A stretch of 64,000 nt of DNA, taken from NCBI RefSeq assembly GCF_005144475.1, contig NZ_SWJZ01000014.1:16117-80116 (forward strand), given 5' to 3'. This DNA comes from Rhodobacter capsulatus. GTDB lineage: Bacteria > Pseudomonadota > Alphaproteobacteria > Rhodobacterales > Rhodobacteraceae. Below the pieces are notes generated by a model, which ran no database searches, was not told the DNA's origin, and saw only the letters and a program-made list of their open reading frames with translations. This document shows, one piece after another, positions 1-8,250 of the stretch (positions within the stretch are counted from its first letter, which is position 1; each line of letters opens with the position of its first letter). The position numbers and the translations under genes are program-made.

Positions 1-387
1 CGCGGCGGCCTCTTCGGCGATGAACCGCTCCAGCGCGGCGATTTCCGCGGCGCCCGCGCGCTCGGCCACCAGACGCGCGATCGCCGGTTCCAGCGCCGCG
101 CGCGCCTCGAACACGTCGCGCGCCTGCGCAGGCGTCGGGCTGGCCACATAGGCGCCGCGGTTTTCGCGCAGCTCCACCACCTCGCGGCTGGCCAGAAGCA
201 GCAGACAGCGGCGGATCCGCATCCGCCCGACCCCGAAGGCCTTGCACAATTCCGATTCGGACAGCTTGGTCCCCGCGGCCAGCCGCCGTTCCATCACCGC
301 CTCGAAAATACGCTCGACGATCTCGGTTTCGGTGATTTCGTCACCAGCACCGGAACCGTCTGTCTCTTGTGCAGGGCTCTCGTTCAT
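1..387 (-). CDS. GntR-family transcriptional regulator (C-terminus off the left edge)
   Basis: These are the first 129 codons of a DNA-binding repressor; the rest lies beyond the window. Residues about 20-85 form the GntR winged helix: an opening helix EIVERIFEAVMERR, then GTKLSESELCKAFGVGR with the recognition helix MRIRRCLLLLAS, and the wing NRGAYVASP. From about residue 88 (AQARDVFEARAALEPAIARL) an FCD-type ligand-binding domain begins. It is transcribed away from the transporter operon starting at 590. The 202-nt gap between them carries a GntR-like palindrome, so control of that transporter and of itself is likely by position. The ligand cannot be seen. The family call is firm; the regulatory target is inferred. 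Confidence 0.88.
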   Translation of the reverse strand, partial: MNESPAQETDGSGAGDEITETEIVERIFEAVMERRLAAGTKLSESELCKAFGVGRMRIRRCLLLLASREVVELRENRGAYVASPTPAQARDVFEARAALEPAIARLVAERAGAAEIAALERFIAEEAAA

Positions 388-484
388 CACGCCGGGTCCA
401 AAACATCCTGTCTTCACAGGCAAATACATCCGCCCCCCGAAGCCAGCAAGCGTCGCGGCGGTCACAACCAGCTTAACAGGATGG

Positions 485-505
485 TTGACAGGATTGTTAA
501 CAATC
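485..505. promoter_or_regulatory. Putative GntR operator overlapping a -35-like hexamer
   Basis: A perfect 14-nt palindrome GATTGTTAACAATC lies at 492-505, directly after TTGACA at 485-490. The core TGTTAACA fits the GT...AC symmetry typical of GntR-family operators. It sits between the divergent GntR gene and the transporter operon, about 85 nt upstream of the binding-protein start. No convincing -10 box was found at standard spacing, so the promoter assignment is weaker than the operator assignment. Confidence 0.55.
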
Positions 506-589
506 TTTTCCCTGATCCTGGCCAGCCGGACGCAGCGCCGGAGCATGGCACAGCCGCACCGCAACGACGGTCCACAGGGAGTTTCCACG

Positions 590-1777
590 ATGAACAGACG
601 CACCATGCTCGCCACCACCGCGCTTGCGGTCGCGGCGGCGTTTTCGCTTTCCGCCACGCTGGCCCGGGCCGAAGAGACGCTGAAGATCGGCTTTGTCGGC
701 GTCACCTCGGGTCCGGCGGCGGCCTGGGGCACCTCGAACGTGCGCTCGATGCAGACGCTGGCGGCGATGCTGAACGAAAAGGGCGGCGTCGAGATCGGCG
801 GCACCGCCTACAAGATCGAGATCGTCACCTTTGACGACCAGAAAGACCCCAAACGCGCGATTGCCGGCATGGAGCAGATGGCGCAGCAGGGCATCCATTA
901 TGTCGTCGGCCCGAATGTCGATGACGGCGCGGCCGCGGTGCGCCCGGTGGCCGAGGCGAATGACATCATCTACATCCCCTATGCCTTCCCGAAGGAGCTT
1001 TACACCAAGCCCGCCGAAAACGCCATTTTGGGCATGGTGGCCAGCTATCAGTCCGGCCCGGCGATCTACAAATATCTCAAGGAGAACAAGGGCGTCAGCA
1101 AGGTCGCCTTTGTCGCGGCGAATGAATCCGACCCGCTGAGCCAGCGCGACAGCGGCGTCGCGGCGGCGAAGGCGCTCGGCCTTGAGGTGACCTCCGCGGA
1201 CGTGACCTATCAGGTCGACACCACCGATTTCACCCCGGTCCTGCTGCCGGTGCTGAAATCGCAGCCCGACCTGCTGGTGCTCTCGGGTGTCGCCCCGGCG
1301 GCCGCGCCGCAGCTGATCCGCTCGGCCCGCGATCTGGGCTATGCCGGGCTGATCTCGACCGAGACCGCGCAGGACGCCAAGGTGATCGAGGAAGGCGCGG
1401 GCGAGGCGGCGAATGGCTTCATCTCGGTCGGCGGCGCTTCGACGCCCGAGATCGCCTCGGATTACATGAAGGACTTCGTCGCGAAATACACCGAGATGTT
1501 CGGCGAATATAACGACGAGTCGAACACCAAGGTCTATGCGCTGCAATACATCCTCGAGACGCTGAAAGCCGATCCGAAGGGCCTGACCGACATCGCCGCC
1601 TTCAAGGCCGCGATCGACAGTTTCGCCGCGCCGAACCCCTACATGAAGGGCGAAGCGAGCCTGAGCTATGTCGGCACCACCTCCTTCGGGCAGAAGCGGC
1701 AGCTGTCGGTGCCGCTCGTGGTGAACGAATACAAGGACGGCGCGTTCCAGACGCTGTTCGTCGCCACCGTCGACTGA
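590..1777 (+). CDS. Branched-chain-amino-acid-type ABC transporter substrate-binding protein
   Basis: This 395-residue periplasmic receptor feeds the transporter encoded downstream. The start at 590 is chosen because AGGGAGTTT precedes it and because it yields a clean signal peptide (MNRRTMLATTALAVAAAFSL, cleavage near ARA-EE, with an N-terminal Arg pair). The mature part has the type I periplasmic-binding fold of the LivK/peripla_BP_6 family: IGFVGVTSGPAAAWG at the N-terminus, VTFDDQKDPKRAIAGMEQM, and FVAANESDPLSQRD in the second lobe. An upstream in-frame extension to 242 overlaps the divergent gene and is unlikely to be translated. The ligand is unknown; the racemase at the operon end suggests an amide, hydantoin or unusual amino acid rather than leucine. 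Confidence 0.92.
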   Translation: MNRRTMLATTALAVAAAFSLSATLARAEETLKIGFVGVTSGPAAAWGTSNVRSMQTLAAMLNEKGGVEIGGTAYKIEIVTFDDQKDPKRAIAGMEQMAQQGIHYVVGPNVDDGAAAVRPVAEANDIIYIPYAFPKELYTKPAENAILGMVASYQSGPAIYKYLKENKGVSKVAFVAANESDPLSQRDSGVAAAKALGLEVTSADVTYQVDTTDFTPVLLPVLKSQPDLLVLSGVAPAAAPQLIRSARDLGYAGLISTETAQDAKVIEEGAGEAANGFISVGGASTPEIASDYMKDFVAKYTEMFGEYNDESNTKVYALQYILETLKADPKGLTDIAAFKAAIDSFAAPNPYMKGEASLSYVGTTSFGQKRQLSVPLVVNEYKDGAFQTLFVATVD

Positions 1778-1797
1778 CGCGCCCGACTGACACGCCC

Positions 1798-1829
1798 GGC
1801 CCGGCCGCGACCGGCCGGGCCCTTCTTGG
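1798..1829 (+). terminator. Hairpin between binding protein and permease genes (attenuator-like)
   Basis: A 9-bp GC stem (1798-1806 with 1813-1821, 6-nt loop) is followed by CTTCTT. It lies in the short gap between the receptor gene and livH. Such hairpins often cause partial termination or protect the upstream mRNA, so that more binding protein than permease is made. The T-tract is weak, so this is an attenuator or stabilising stem rather than a full terminator. Confidence 0.45.
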
Positions 1830-1843
1830 TCCGGGGAGAGGAC

Positions 1844-2713
1844 ATGGAGCAGATCATCGTCAACGGGCTCTTTCTTGGCGCATCCTATGCGCTGATCGCG
1901 CTCGGCCTCACGCTCATCTTTTCGCTGATGAACGTGCTCAATTTCGCCCATGGGCAGATGTATGTGATCGGCGGATTCATCACCTATACGGTGGTGGCGC
2001 AGTTCCACCTGCCCTTCGTCGTCGGGCTGATCGCCTCGGCCGTGGCGCTGGCGGCGCTGGGCGCCTTTGCCGAGAGGTTCCTGTTCGCCCCGGTCATCCG
2101 CCGCTCGCAGCGCGAGGAATCGACGATGCTTCTGGCGGCCGGGATCGCGTTTTTCCTCGATGCGGTGACGCTGCTGGTCTTTGGCGAGAAGCAGCGCGGC
2201 ATTCCGAAGCTTGTTCCGGGCGTCTTCAACTGGGATTTCCGCATCGTCATGCCCTATGACCGGATCCTGATCGGGGCTCTGGCCGTGGCGCTGATCGTCG
2301 CCTTCATCCTGTTCATGCGCCAGTCGCGCACCGGACGCGCGATGCGGGCCTTGGCGCAGGACCGGATGGCGGCCGAGCTGATGGGGGTCGATGTCGCGCG
2401 CTATTCGATGATCGGCTTTGCGCTTGGCGCGATGCTGGCGGGGCTGGTCGGCGGGCTTCTCGTCTCGATCGTCGGCGTCAATCTGGGCATGGGGGGGCCG
2501 ACCTCGATCAAGGCCTTCCTGATGATCATGATCGGTGGCGCCGGGGTGATTTCGGGCGCCATCGCCGGGGGCTTCCTTCTGGGCATGCTGGAATCCGTGG
2601 GGCTGTCGCTGCTCGCCGCTTACGGCGACATCACCTATCTTGTCATCTTCGCCTCGCTGATGATCTTCCTCGCCTTCCGCCCGCAGGGGCTGATGGGCAA
2701 ACCCTGGGGCTGA
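1844..2713 (+). CDS. livH: ABC transporter inner-membrane permease, LivH type
   Basis: This 289-residue protein is one of two membrane-spanning subunits of a hydrophobic-amino-acid-type importer. It begins MEQIIVNGLFLGASYALIAL, carries the LivH hallmark LTLIFSLMNVLNFAHGQMY in its first third, and has about eight hydrophobic segments. The cytoplasmic coupling region AMRALAQDRMAAELMGVDV contacts the ATPases. The start at 1844 follows GGGGAGAGG; an in-frame TTG at 1826 has no ribosome site. It is 4 nt from livM. The symbol denotes family only; the substrate is not established. Confidence 0.92.
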   Translation: MEQIIVNGLFLGASYALIALGLTLIFSLMNVLNFAHGQMYVIGGFITYTVVAQFHLPFVVGLIASAVALAALGAFAERFLFAPVIRRSQREESTMLLAAGIAFFLDAVTLLVFGEKQRGIPKLVPGVFNWDFRIVMPYDRILIGALAVALIVAFILFMRQSRTGRAMRALAQDRMAAELMGVDVARYSMIGFALGAMLAGLVGGLLVSIVGVNLGMGGPTSIKAFLMIMIGGAGVISGAIAGGFLLGMLESVGLSLLAAYGDITYLVIFASLMIFLAFRPQGLMGKPWG

Positions 2714-2716
2714 GCC

Positions 2717-3688
2717 ATGATCCGTGCCGTTTCCCTCGCCGCCTTCCTGCTGGCGCTTTACATCGGCGTGCCGGGGCTGATCAGCCTCACCGGCCGGTGG
2801 GATTTCTACTACACGCTGACTTCGGTCGCGCTTTTGTCGATCGGCTCGGCCGGGGTCTGGCTGACCTTCTACATCGGCCGCATCAACATCGGTCAGGGCG
2901 CCTATGCGCTGGCGGGCGGCTATGTCGCCGCCATCCTGATCACCAGGGCGGGGGTCAACTTCTGGGCCACGCTGCCCTTGGCGGGGCTTTTTTGCGCCGC
3001 GCTGGCGGTGCTGATAGGCCTGCCGATCCTGCGGCTGAGGGGCGTCTATTTCTCGATGGTGACGCTGGTTCTGACCGAGGTCGCCCGGCTTTCGGCGCTG
3101 GCCCTGCCGATCACCAATGGCGCGCGCGGCATCACCTCGATCCCGCTGCCGGGCGAGGTGTCGGTCTTCGGCCTGACCCTGATCCCCGATTTCGCCACGC
3201 TCGAAAACCCGAAACTGGCGTTTTACCTGATGGCCGTGACGCTGATGTGCCTTGCCTATCTGGTGCTCTGGCGCATCACCCGGTCGCGGCTGGGGCATCT
3301 GTTCCGGTCCTTGCAGCAAAACGAGGATCTGGCGGCTTCGATCGGCGTCAACATCGCGTTCCTGCGGGTGCTGGCCTATGCGATTTCGTCGTTCATGGGC
3401 GGCATCGCCGGGGCGGGCTTCGTGGTGATCTCGCAGTCGATCTATCCCTCGTCCTTTCAGGTCGCCGACAGCGTCAACTTCATGCTGAACTGCTTCCTGG
3501 GCGGGCTTGGCTTCGTCTTCGGTCCGATGCTGGGCACGCTCGTTCTTTACTTCGGCTGGTCGCTGCTCTTTGCCGCCGCGAAATACCAGATGCTGATCTA
3601 TTCGACGCTGCTGATCGCCGCGATGCTGGTCGTGCCGAACGGCCTGCTCAGCCTGCCCGCGATGTTGCGGAAAAAGGACAAGCCATGA
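2717..3688 (+). CDS. livM: ABC transporter inner-membrane permease, LivM type
   Basis: This is the second permease subunit, 323 residues, with eight to ten hydrophobic helices. Diagnostic features are FYIGRINIGQGAYALAGGYV (LivM family: N-x-G-Q-G-A) near residue 55 and the coupling segment HLFRSLQQNEDLAASIGVN around residue 200. The stop overlaps the start of livG by four bases (ATGA), which implies translational coupling. It would pair with the LivH subunit to form the membrane channel. Confidence 0.92.
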   Translation: MIRAVSLAAFLLALYIGVPGLISLTGRWDFYYTLTSVALLSIGSAGVWLTFYIGRINIGQGAYALAGGYVAAILITRAGVNFWATLPLAGLFCAALAVLIGLPILRLRGVYFSMVTLVLTEVARLSALALPITNGARGITSIPLPGEVSVFGLTLIPDFATLENPKLAFYLMAVTLMCLAYLVLWRITRSRLGHLFRSLQQNEDLAASIGVNIAFLRVLAYAISSFMGGIAGAGFVVISQSIYPSSFQVADSVNFMLNCFLGGLGFVFGPMLGTLVLYFGWSLLFAAAKYQMLIYSTLLIAAMLVVPNGLLSLPAMLRKKDKP

Positions 3689-4467
3689 CCCCGATCCTGC
3701 AAATCCGCAACGTCACCAAGCGCTTCGACGGGCTGGTCGCGAACAATGACATCAGCTTCGACGTCGCCGAGGGCGAGATCCTTTCCGTCATCGGCCCGAA
3801 TGGCGCGGGGAAATCCACGCTGTTCAAGATGATCTCGTCCTTCCTGCGCACCACATCCGGAGAGGTGCTGTTTCGCGGCGAACGCATCTCGAACCTCTCG
3901 CCGCATGCGGTGGCGCGCAAGGGCGTCGTGCGGACCTTTCAGGAAACGACGATCTTCCGCGCCATGACGCTGCGCGAAAACGTCATCGTCGCGCATCACC
4001 TGCGCGCCCGGGCGACGCTCGCCGGGTTCTTTTTCGGATCAAGTGCCGCGCGGGCGGACGAGACCGCCTTTGCCGCCTCGGCCGACGAGATCATCGGCTT
4101 TCTGGGCCTTGCGCCGATTGCGGGCGAGCTGGCGTCGAACCTGCCGCAGGGGCATCTGCGCGCGCTGGGCATGGCGATTGGCCTCGCCACCAACCCCTCG
4201 GTGTTGCTGCTCGACGAGCCCTTCGCCGGGATGAACCATGACGAGACGATGCGGATGGTGGCGCTGGTGCGGCGGCTGCGCGATGAACGCGGGGTGACCG
4301 TGCTTCTGGTCGAACATGACATGCCGGCGGTGATGAAGATATCGGACCGGATCGTGGTCTTGAACTTCGGCGAAAAGATCGCCGAGGGCACGCCCGCGGA
4401 AATTCAGGAAAATCCGCGCGTGATCGAGGCCTATCTGGGCTCGGAAGATGCTGCGATCGGGATGTAA
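3685..4467 (+). CDS. livG: ABC transporter ATPase, LivG type
   Basis: This 260-residue cytoplasmic ATPase drives import. Walker A is GPNGAGKST (residues about 36-44) and Walker B is VLLLDEPFAG. The signature region reads NLPQGHLRAL instead of LSGGQ; LP-x-GH variants occur in transporters of this subfamily, so it is not evidence of inactivity. The C-terminal part matches BCA_ABC_TP_C (AEGTPAEIQENPRVIEAYLG). The ATG at 3685 overlaps the livM stop; longer open frame upstream lies inside livM and is a shadow. Confidence 0.93.
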   Translation: MTPILQIRNVTKRFDGLVANNDISFDVAEGEILSVIGPNGAGKSTLFKMISSFLRTTSGEVLFRGERISNLSPHAVARKGVVRTFQETTIFRAMTLRENVIVAHHLRARATLAGFFFGSSAARADETAFAASADEIIGFLGLAPIAGELASNLPQGHLRALGMAIGLATNPSVLLLDEPFAGMNHDETMRMVALVRRLRDERGVTVLLVEHDMPAVMKISDRIVVLNFGEKIAEGTPAEIQENPRVIEAYLGSEDAAIGM

Positions 4468-4470
4468 GAC

Positions 4471-5187
4471 ATGCTTCTGAGCCTTGAAAACATCGAACTT
4501 TATTACGATCACGTCTATGCGCTCAAGGGCGTGTCGCTCAACCTGGCCGAGGGCGAGACGGTGGCCCTGATCGGCGCGAACGGGGCGGGGAAATCCTCGA
4601 TCCTGCGCGCGATCACAGGGCTGCGCAAACCGCGCGCGGGCACGATCACCTATCGCGGCGCGCGGATCGACGGCAAATCCCCCGCCGAGATCGTGAAAAT
4701 GGGCATCGCCATGGTGCCCGAGGGGCGGCGCGTCTTTCCGCTGATGTCGGTCAAGGACAACCTGCTGATGGGCGCCTTCACCCGCTCCGACAAGGCCGGG
4801 ATCGCGCGTTCGCTCGAGGCCGTCCTGACCCGGTTTCCGCGGCTGAAGGAACGCTATGGCCAGCAGGCGGGCACGCTCTCGGGGGGCGAGCAGCAGATGA
4901 TGGTGATCGGCCGCGCGCTGATGGCGGCGCCGAAGCTGCTTTTGCTCGACGAGCCCTCGCTGGGCATCGCGCCGAAGCTGGTGCAGGACATCGCGCGGTC
5001 GATCGTGGCGATCAGCCGCGACGAGGGCGTGTCGGTGCTGCTGGTCGAGCAGAACAGCCGCATGGCGCTGTCGATTTCCGCGCGCGCCTATGCGCTCTCG
5101 ACCGGCACCGTGGCGCTCTCGGGCGCGTCGAAGGATCTGATGCACGACCCGCGCATCAAGGCGGCTTATCTGGGCGGAGACATCTGA
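4471..5187 (+). CDS. livF: ABC transporter ATPase, LivF type
   Basis: This is the second ATPase of the pair, 238 residues, the normal LivF length. Walker A GANGAGKSS, signature LSGGEQQMM, Walker B LLLLDEPSLG and the H-loop-equivalent VEQNSRM are all present; the Gln-for-His exchange at the switch position (VEQN) is usual for LivF. It follows livG by 3 nt and its stop overlaps the racemase start (TGATG), so the six genes from 590 to 5918 are one transcription unit. Confidence 0.93.
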   Translation: MLLSLENIELYYDHVYALKGVSLNLAEGETVALIGANGAGKSSILRAITGLRKPRAGTITYRGARIDGKSPAEIVKMGIAMVPEGRRVFPLMSVKDNLLMGAFTRSDKAGIARSLEAVLTRFPRLKERYGQQAGTLSGGEQQMMVIGRALMAAPKLLLLDEPSLGIAPKLVQDIARSIVAISRDEGVSVLLVEQNSRMALSISARAYALSTGTVALSGASKDLMHDPRIKAAYLGGDI

Positions 5188-5918
5188 TGCGACTGCTGGT
5201 GATCAATCCCAACACCACCGCCACGATGACGGAAAAGATCGGCGCCGCCGCGCGTCGGGTGGCCGCGCCGGGGACCGAGATCCTTGCCGTCAATCCGGGC
5301 AGCGGCCCCGCCTCGATCGAGGGCTATTACGACGAGGCGATCAGTCTGGCCGGTCTGCTGGAGGTGATCGGCGGGCGGTCGGATTATGACGCGGTGATCA
5401 TCGCCTGTTTCGACGATACCGGGCTGGATGCCGCGCGCTGCCTGACCGACAAGCCGGTGATCGGCATCGGCGAGGCGGCCTTTCACATGGCGGCGATGCT
5501 GTCGAACAGCTTTTCCGTCGTCACCACTTTGGGCCGGTCGGTTCCGGCGATCTCGCACAATCTGGCCCGTTACGGTCTGGCCACGCGCTGCGCCCGGGTG
5601 CGGGCCTCGGAAATTCCGGTGCTGGATCTGGAAGACCCGCTCAGCGACGCCTGTGCGCGCATCGGCCACGAAGTCGCGCGGGCGATCCTTGAGGACCGGG
5701 CCGAGGCGATCGTGCTGGGCTGCGCGGGCATGACCGATCTGGCCCGGGCGCTGTCGCAGGCGCATGGGCTGCCGGTGCTCGATGGCGTCGTCTGCGCCGT
5801 GGCCCTGGCCGAGGGGATGGTGCGGCTCGGTCTGGCCACCTCGCGGCTGGGGGGCTATGCGCCGCCGCGGTTCGACAAGTCGGCGCCGGTCAATGTCGAG
5901 CGTGGGCCCGCCCCGTAA
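5187..5918 (+). CDS. Asp/Glu/hydantoin racemase family protein
   Basis: This 243-residue cytoplasmic enzyme belongs to the cofactor-independent two-cysteine racemases. It opens with the family signature LLVINPNTTATMT; the two catalytic cysteines are visible at residue 74 (IIACFDDTGLDAAR) and residue 179 (IVLGCAGM), the arrangement of hydantoin racemases. It is the last gene of the liv-type operon and translationally coupled to livF. The pairing suggests that the imported compound is a chiral hydantoin, allantoin-like or amino-acid derivative that is racemised on entry. Hydantoinase and carbamoylase genes are not in view, so the pathway is inference. Confidence 0.88.
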   Translation: MRLLVINPNTTATMTEKIGAAARRVAAPGTEILAVNPGSGPASIEGYYDEAISLAGLLEVIGGRSDYDAVIIACFDDTGLDAARCLTDKPVIGIGEAAFHMAAMLSNSFSVVTTLGRSVPAISHNLARYGLATRCARVRASEIPVLDLEDPLSDACARIGHEVARAILEDRAEAIVLGCAGMTDLARALSQAHGLPVLDGVVCAVALAEGMVRLGLATSRLGGYAPPRFDKSAPVNVERGPAP

Positions 5919-5942
5919 CCGGGACGGGCCGGGCCGGATCTG

Positions 5943-7442
5943 TCAGCCCAGATTGATCCAGACCGATTTCGTCTGGGTATATTGCGACAGCGCCTCGAAA
6001 CACTTGTCGCGGCCGTTGCCGGTCTGCTTGAAGCCGCCCCAGATCGAGGTCATGTCGCCGTGATCGAAGCAGTTCACCCAGCACACGCCCGCTTCCATGT
6101 CACGCCCGAAGGTATGCGCCTTGGCCAGATCGCGGGTCCAGACCGAAGCGGCCAGCCCATAGGGCGAGTCATTGGCGATTTCGAGCCCGTCTTCGAGCCC
6201 GTCGATCGGGATGATCGTGCCGACCGGGCCGAAGATTTCCTCGCGCGCGATGGTCATCGCATTGTTGACCCCGGTGAACAGCGTCGGTTCGACATAGGCG
6301 CCGTGCGACAGGCCCGCGGGCGTGCCACCGCCCAGCGCCAGTGTCGCCCCCTCGGCGCGGCCCTTGTCGATATAGCCCAGAACGCGGGCCTGCTGGTCGG
6401 TGGTGACCAAGGGCCCCATCGTCGTCGCCGGATCCAGCGGATCGCCGACGACGAAGTTCTGCTGCGCGGTGGCGATGAACTTTTCGACAAAGGCGTCGTG
6501 CAACTCCCGCGCCACAAGGATGCGCGAGCCCGCATTGCAGACCTCGCCCTGATTGCCGAAGATGCCGTTCACCGCATAGGTCGCGGCGGTGTCCAGATCG
6601 TCCCAGTCGCCCAGAATGATCTGCGGGGTCTTGCCGCCGCATTCGGTGGAGACGCGCTTCATGTTCGATTGACCGGCATAGATCATCAGAAGCTTGCCGA
6701 CCTCGGTCGAGCCGGTGAAGGCGATCTTGTCGACATCCATGTGCAACGCAAGCGCCTTGCCCGCCTCCTCGCCCAGACCGTGGACAACGTTCAGAACCCC
6801 GGGCGGGCCGCCCGCTTCGATGAACAACTCGGCCAGCAGACAGGCCGAAAGCGGCGACTGCTCGGCCGGTTTCAGCACCACCGAATTGCCGGTGGCCAGC
6901 GCCGGGCCCAGCTTCCACGCCGCCATCATCAGCGGATAGTTCCAGGGCGTGATGATGCCGACAACGCCAAGCGGCTGATTGAGGATGTAATGCAGCGCGG
7001 TGGTCGCCGTCGCCGTCACCTGACCGTGGAACTTGTCGATCGATTCCCCGAAGAACTTGATCGAGGTGGCCGAGAAGGGCACGTCGATGTTCATCATGTC
7101 CATCACCGGCTTGCCCATGTCGAGACTGTCAAGGACGGCGAATTCCTCGCCATGCGCCTCGATCAGCGCGGCGAATTTCTCCAGCACCGCCATGCGGGCG
7201 CGCGGCTCCATCTTTGACCAGACGCCGGAGCGAAAGACCTTGCGGGCGACCGACACGGCCAGGTCGATCTCGGCCTGACCGCCGCGGGCGACCTCGGCCA
7301 GGACGGCGCCATTCGCGGGGTTGATCGTCTGGAAGGTGCGGCCATCGGCCGAGGGCAGATAGTCGCCGCCGATGAAATGGCGGGTGCGCAGCGTCAGCTT
7401 TTCGGCAAGCCCCTGCCAATAGGCCAAGGTGGTATCGGTCAT
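5943..7442 (-). CDS. NAD(P)-dependent aldehyde dehydrogenase, PuuC-like
   Basis: This 499-residue enzyme oxidises an aldehyde to the acid. The family marks are all present: PWNYPLMMAAWKLGPALATG, the nucleotide loop FTGSTEVGKL, the catalytic Glu in ECGGKTPQ, the catalytic Cys in NQGEVCNAGSR and the C-terminal GGFKQTGNGRD. Similarity in motif pattern is to gamma-glutamyl-gamma-aminobutyraldehyde dehydrogenase (PuuC). It is the last gene of a minus-strand operon that imports a polyamine-like compound, which fits oxidation of an aminoaldehyde formed from that compound. The dedicated amine oxidase or transaminase is not in the window. The start follows AGGGAGA. Confidence 0.92.
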   Translation of the reverse strand: MTDTTLAYWQGLAEKLTLRTRHFIGGDYLPSADGRTFQTINPANGAVLAEVARGGQAEIDLAVSVARKVFRSGVWSKMEPRARMAVLEKFAALIEAHGEEFAVLDSLDMGKPVMDMMNIDVPFSATSIKFFGESIDKFHGQVTATATTALHYILNQPLGVVGIITPWNYPLMMAAWKLGPALATGNSVVLKPAEQSPLSACLLAELFIEAGGPPGVLNVVHGLGEEAGKALALHMDVDKIAFTGSTEVGKLLMIYAGQSNMKRVSTECGGKTPQIILGDWDDLDTAATYAVNGIFGNQGEVCNAGSRILVARELHDAFVEKFIATAQQNFVVGDPLDPATTMGPLVTTDQQARVLGYIDKGRAEGATLALGGGTPAGLSHGAYVEPTLFTGVNNAMTIAREEIFGPVGTIIPIDGLEDGLEIANDSPYGLAASVWTRDLAKAHTFGRDMEAGVCWVNCFDHGDMTSIWGGFKQTGNGRDKCFEALSQYTQTKSVWINLG

Positions 7443-7458
7443 TTTTCTCTCCCTGTGG

Positions 7459-8244
7459 TTATTTGCGGTCGCGCAGCAGCCCGACCGAGAGGATGATGAG
7501 CAGAAGCGAGACCAGAACGATCAGCGAGCCGATGGCGTTGATCTCGGGGGTGATGCCACGGCGCAGCGTGGAATAGATGTAGATGGGCAGGGTGATGTCG
7601 CGCCCGGTCAGGAAATAGGTCACCGGGATCTCGTCGAAGGAGAGGGTGAAGGACAAAAGCCCCGCGCCCAGGATCGCCGGCCGGATCGCGGGCAGGGTGA
7701 CGCGAAAGAAGGTCTCGACCGGCCCTGCCCCCAGATCGGCCGAGGCTTCCAGCAGCCGGTGATCGGTCTTTGCGAGCCGCGCCATCACCTGGCTGACCAC
7801 CACGCCCAAAAGCGCCGTCGCATGGCCGATCACCACCGCGGTCAGGCTTTGGGGAATGCCGATCTGCTTGTAAAAGTTCAGCATCGCGATGCCGGTCACC
7901 AGCCCCGGCAGGCTGAGCGGCAGCAAGATCGCATTGCGGAACAGCCCCTTGCCCGGGAAGTCGTGCCGGTCAAGGACCAACGCCGCCAAGGTGCCGATGC
8001 TCAGCGTCAGGCCGGTGGCGCAGGTGGCGACGATCAGGCTGTTTTTCAGCGCCGTCAGCATCTGCGCATTGGCGAAGACCGCCTGATACCAGTGCCAGGT
8101 GAAGCCCGACAGCGGGAAGGAGGTCACCTTGCTGTCGTTGAAGGAAAACACCACCAGCACGACGATCGGCAGGTACAGGAAGGCGAGCACGCCGAAGACG
8201 AAGCCGACCATCCCCTTTTGCCACCACAAAAGCTGTTTCATCAC
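7459..8244 (-). CDS. potC: ABC transporter permease, PotC type
   Basis: This 261-residue inner-membrane protein is the second permease of a spermidine/putrescine-type importer. It has six hydrophobic segments, beginning GMVGFVFGVLAFLYLPIVVL, and the EAA-type coupling loop DLGAGPVETFFRVTLP, typical of PotC. It lies 6 nt downstream of the PotB-type gene and 16 nt upstream of the aldehyde dehydrogenase. PotC is a family label; the exact amine is unknown. Confidence 0.92.
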   Translation of the reverse strand: MMKQLLWWQKGMVGFVFGVLAFLYLPIVVLVVFSFNDSKVTSFPLSGFTWHWYQAVFANAQMLTALKNSLIVATCATGLTLSIGTLAALVLDRHDFPGKGLFRNAILLPLSLPGLVTGIAMLNFYKQIGIPQSLTAVVIGHATALLGVVVSQVMARLAKTDHRLLEASADLGAGPVETFFRVTLPAIRPAILGAGLLSFTLSFDEIPVTYFLTGRDITLPIYIYSTLRRGITPEINAIGSLIVLVSLLLIILSVGLLRDRK

Positions 8245-8250
8245 CGCCCC

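Noticed and set aside
497..3319. 940-codon open frame on the minus strand opposite the liv genes
   Set aside because: It is Arg/Gln/Asp-rich, has no recognisable domain and lies antisense to genes with clear family motifs; high GC removes stops in this frame.
3685..4467. Inactive ATPase because the LivG signature reads LPQGH instead of LSGGQ
   Set aside because: LP-x-GH signatures are common in functional transporters of this subfamily, and Walker motifs are intact.
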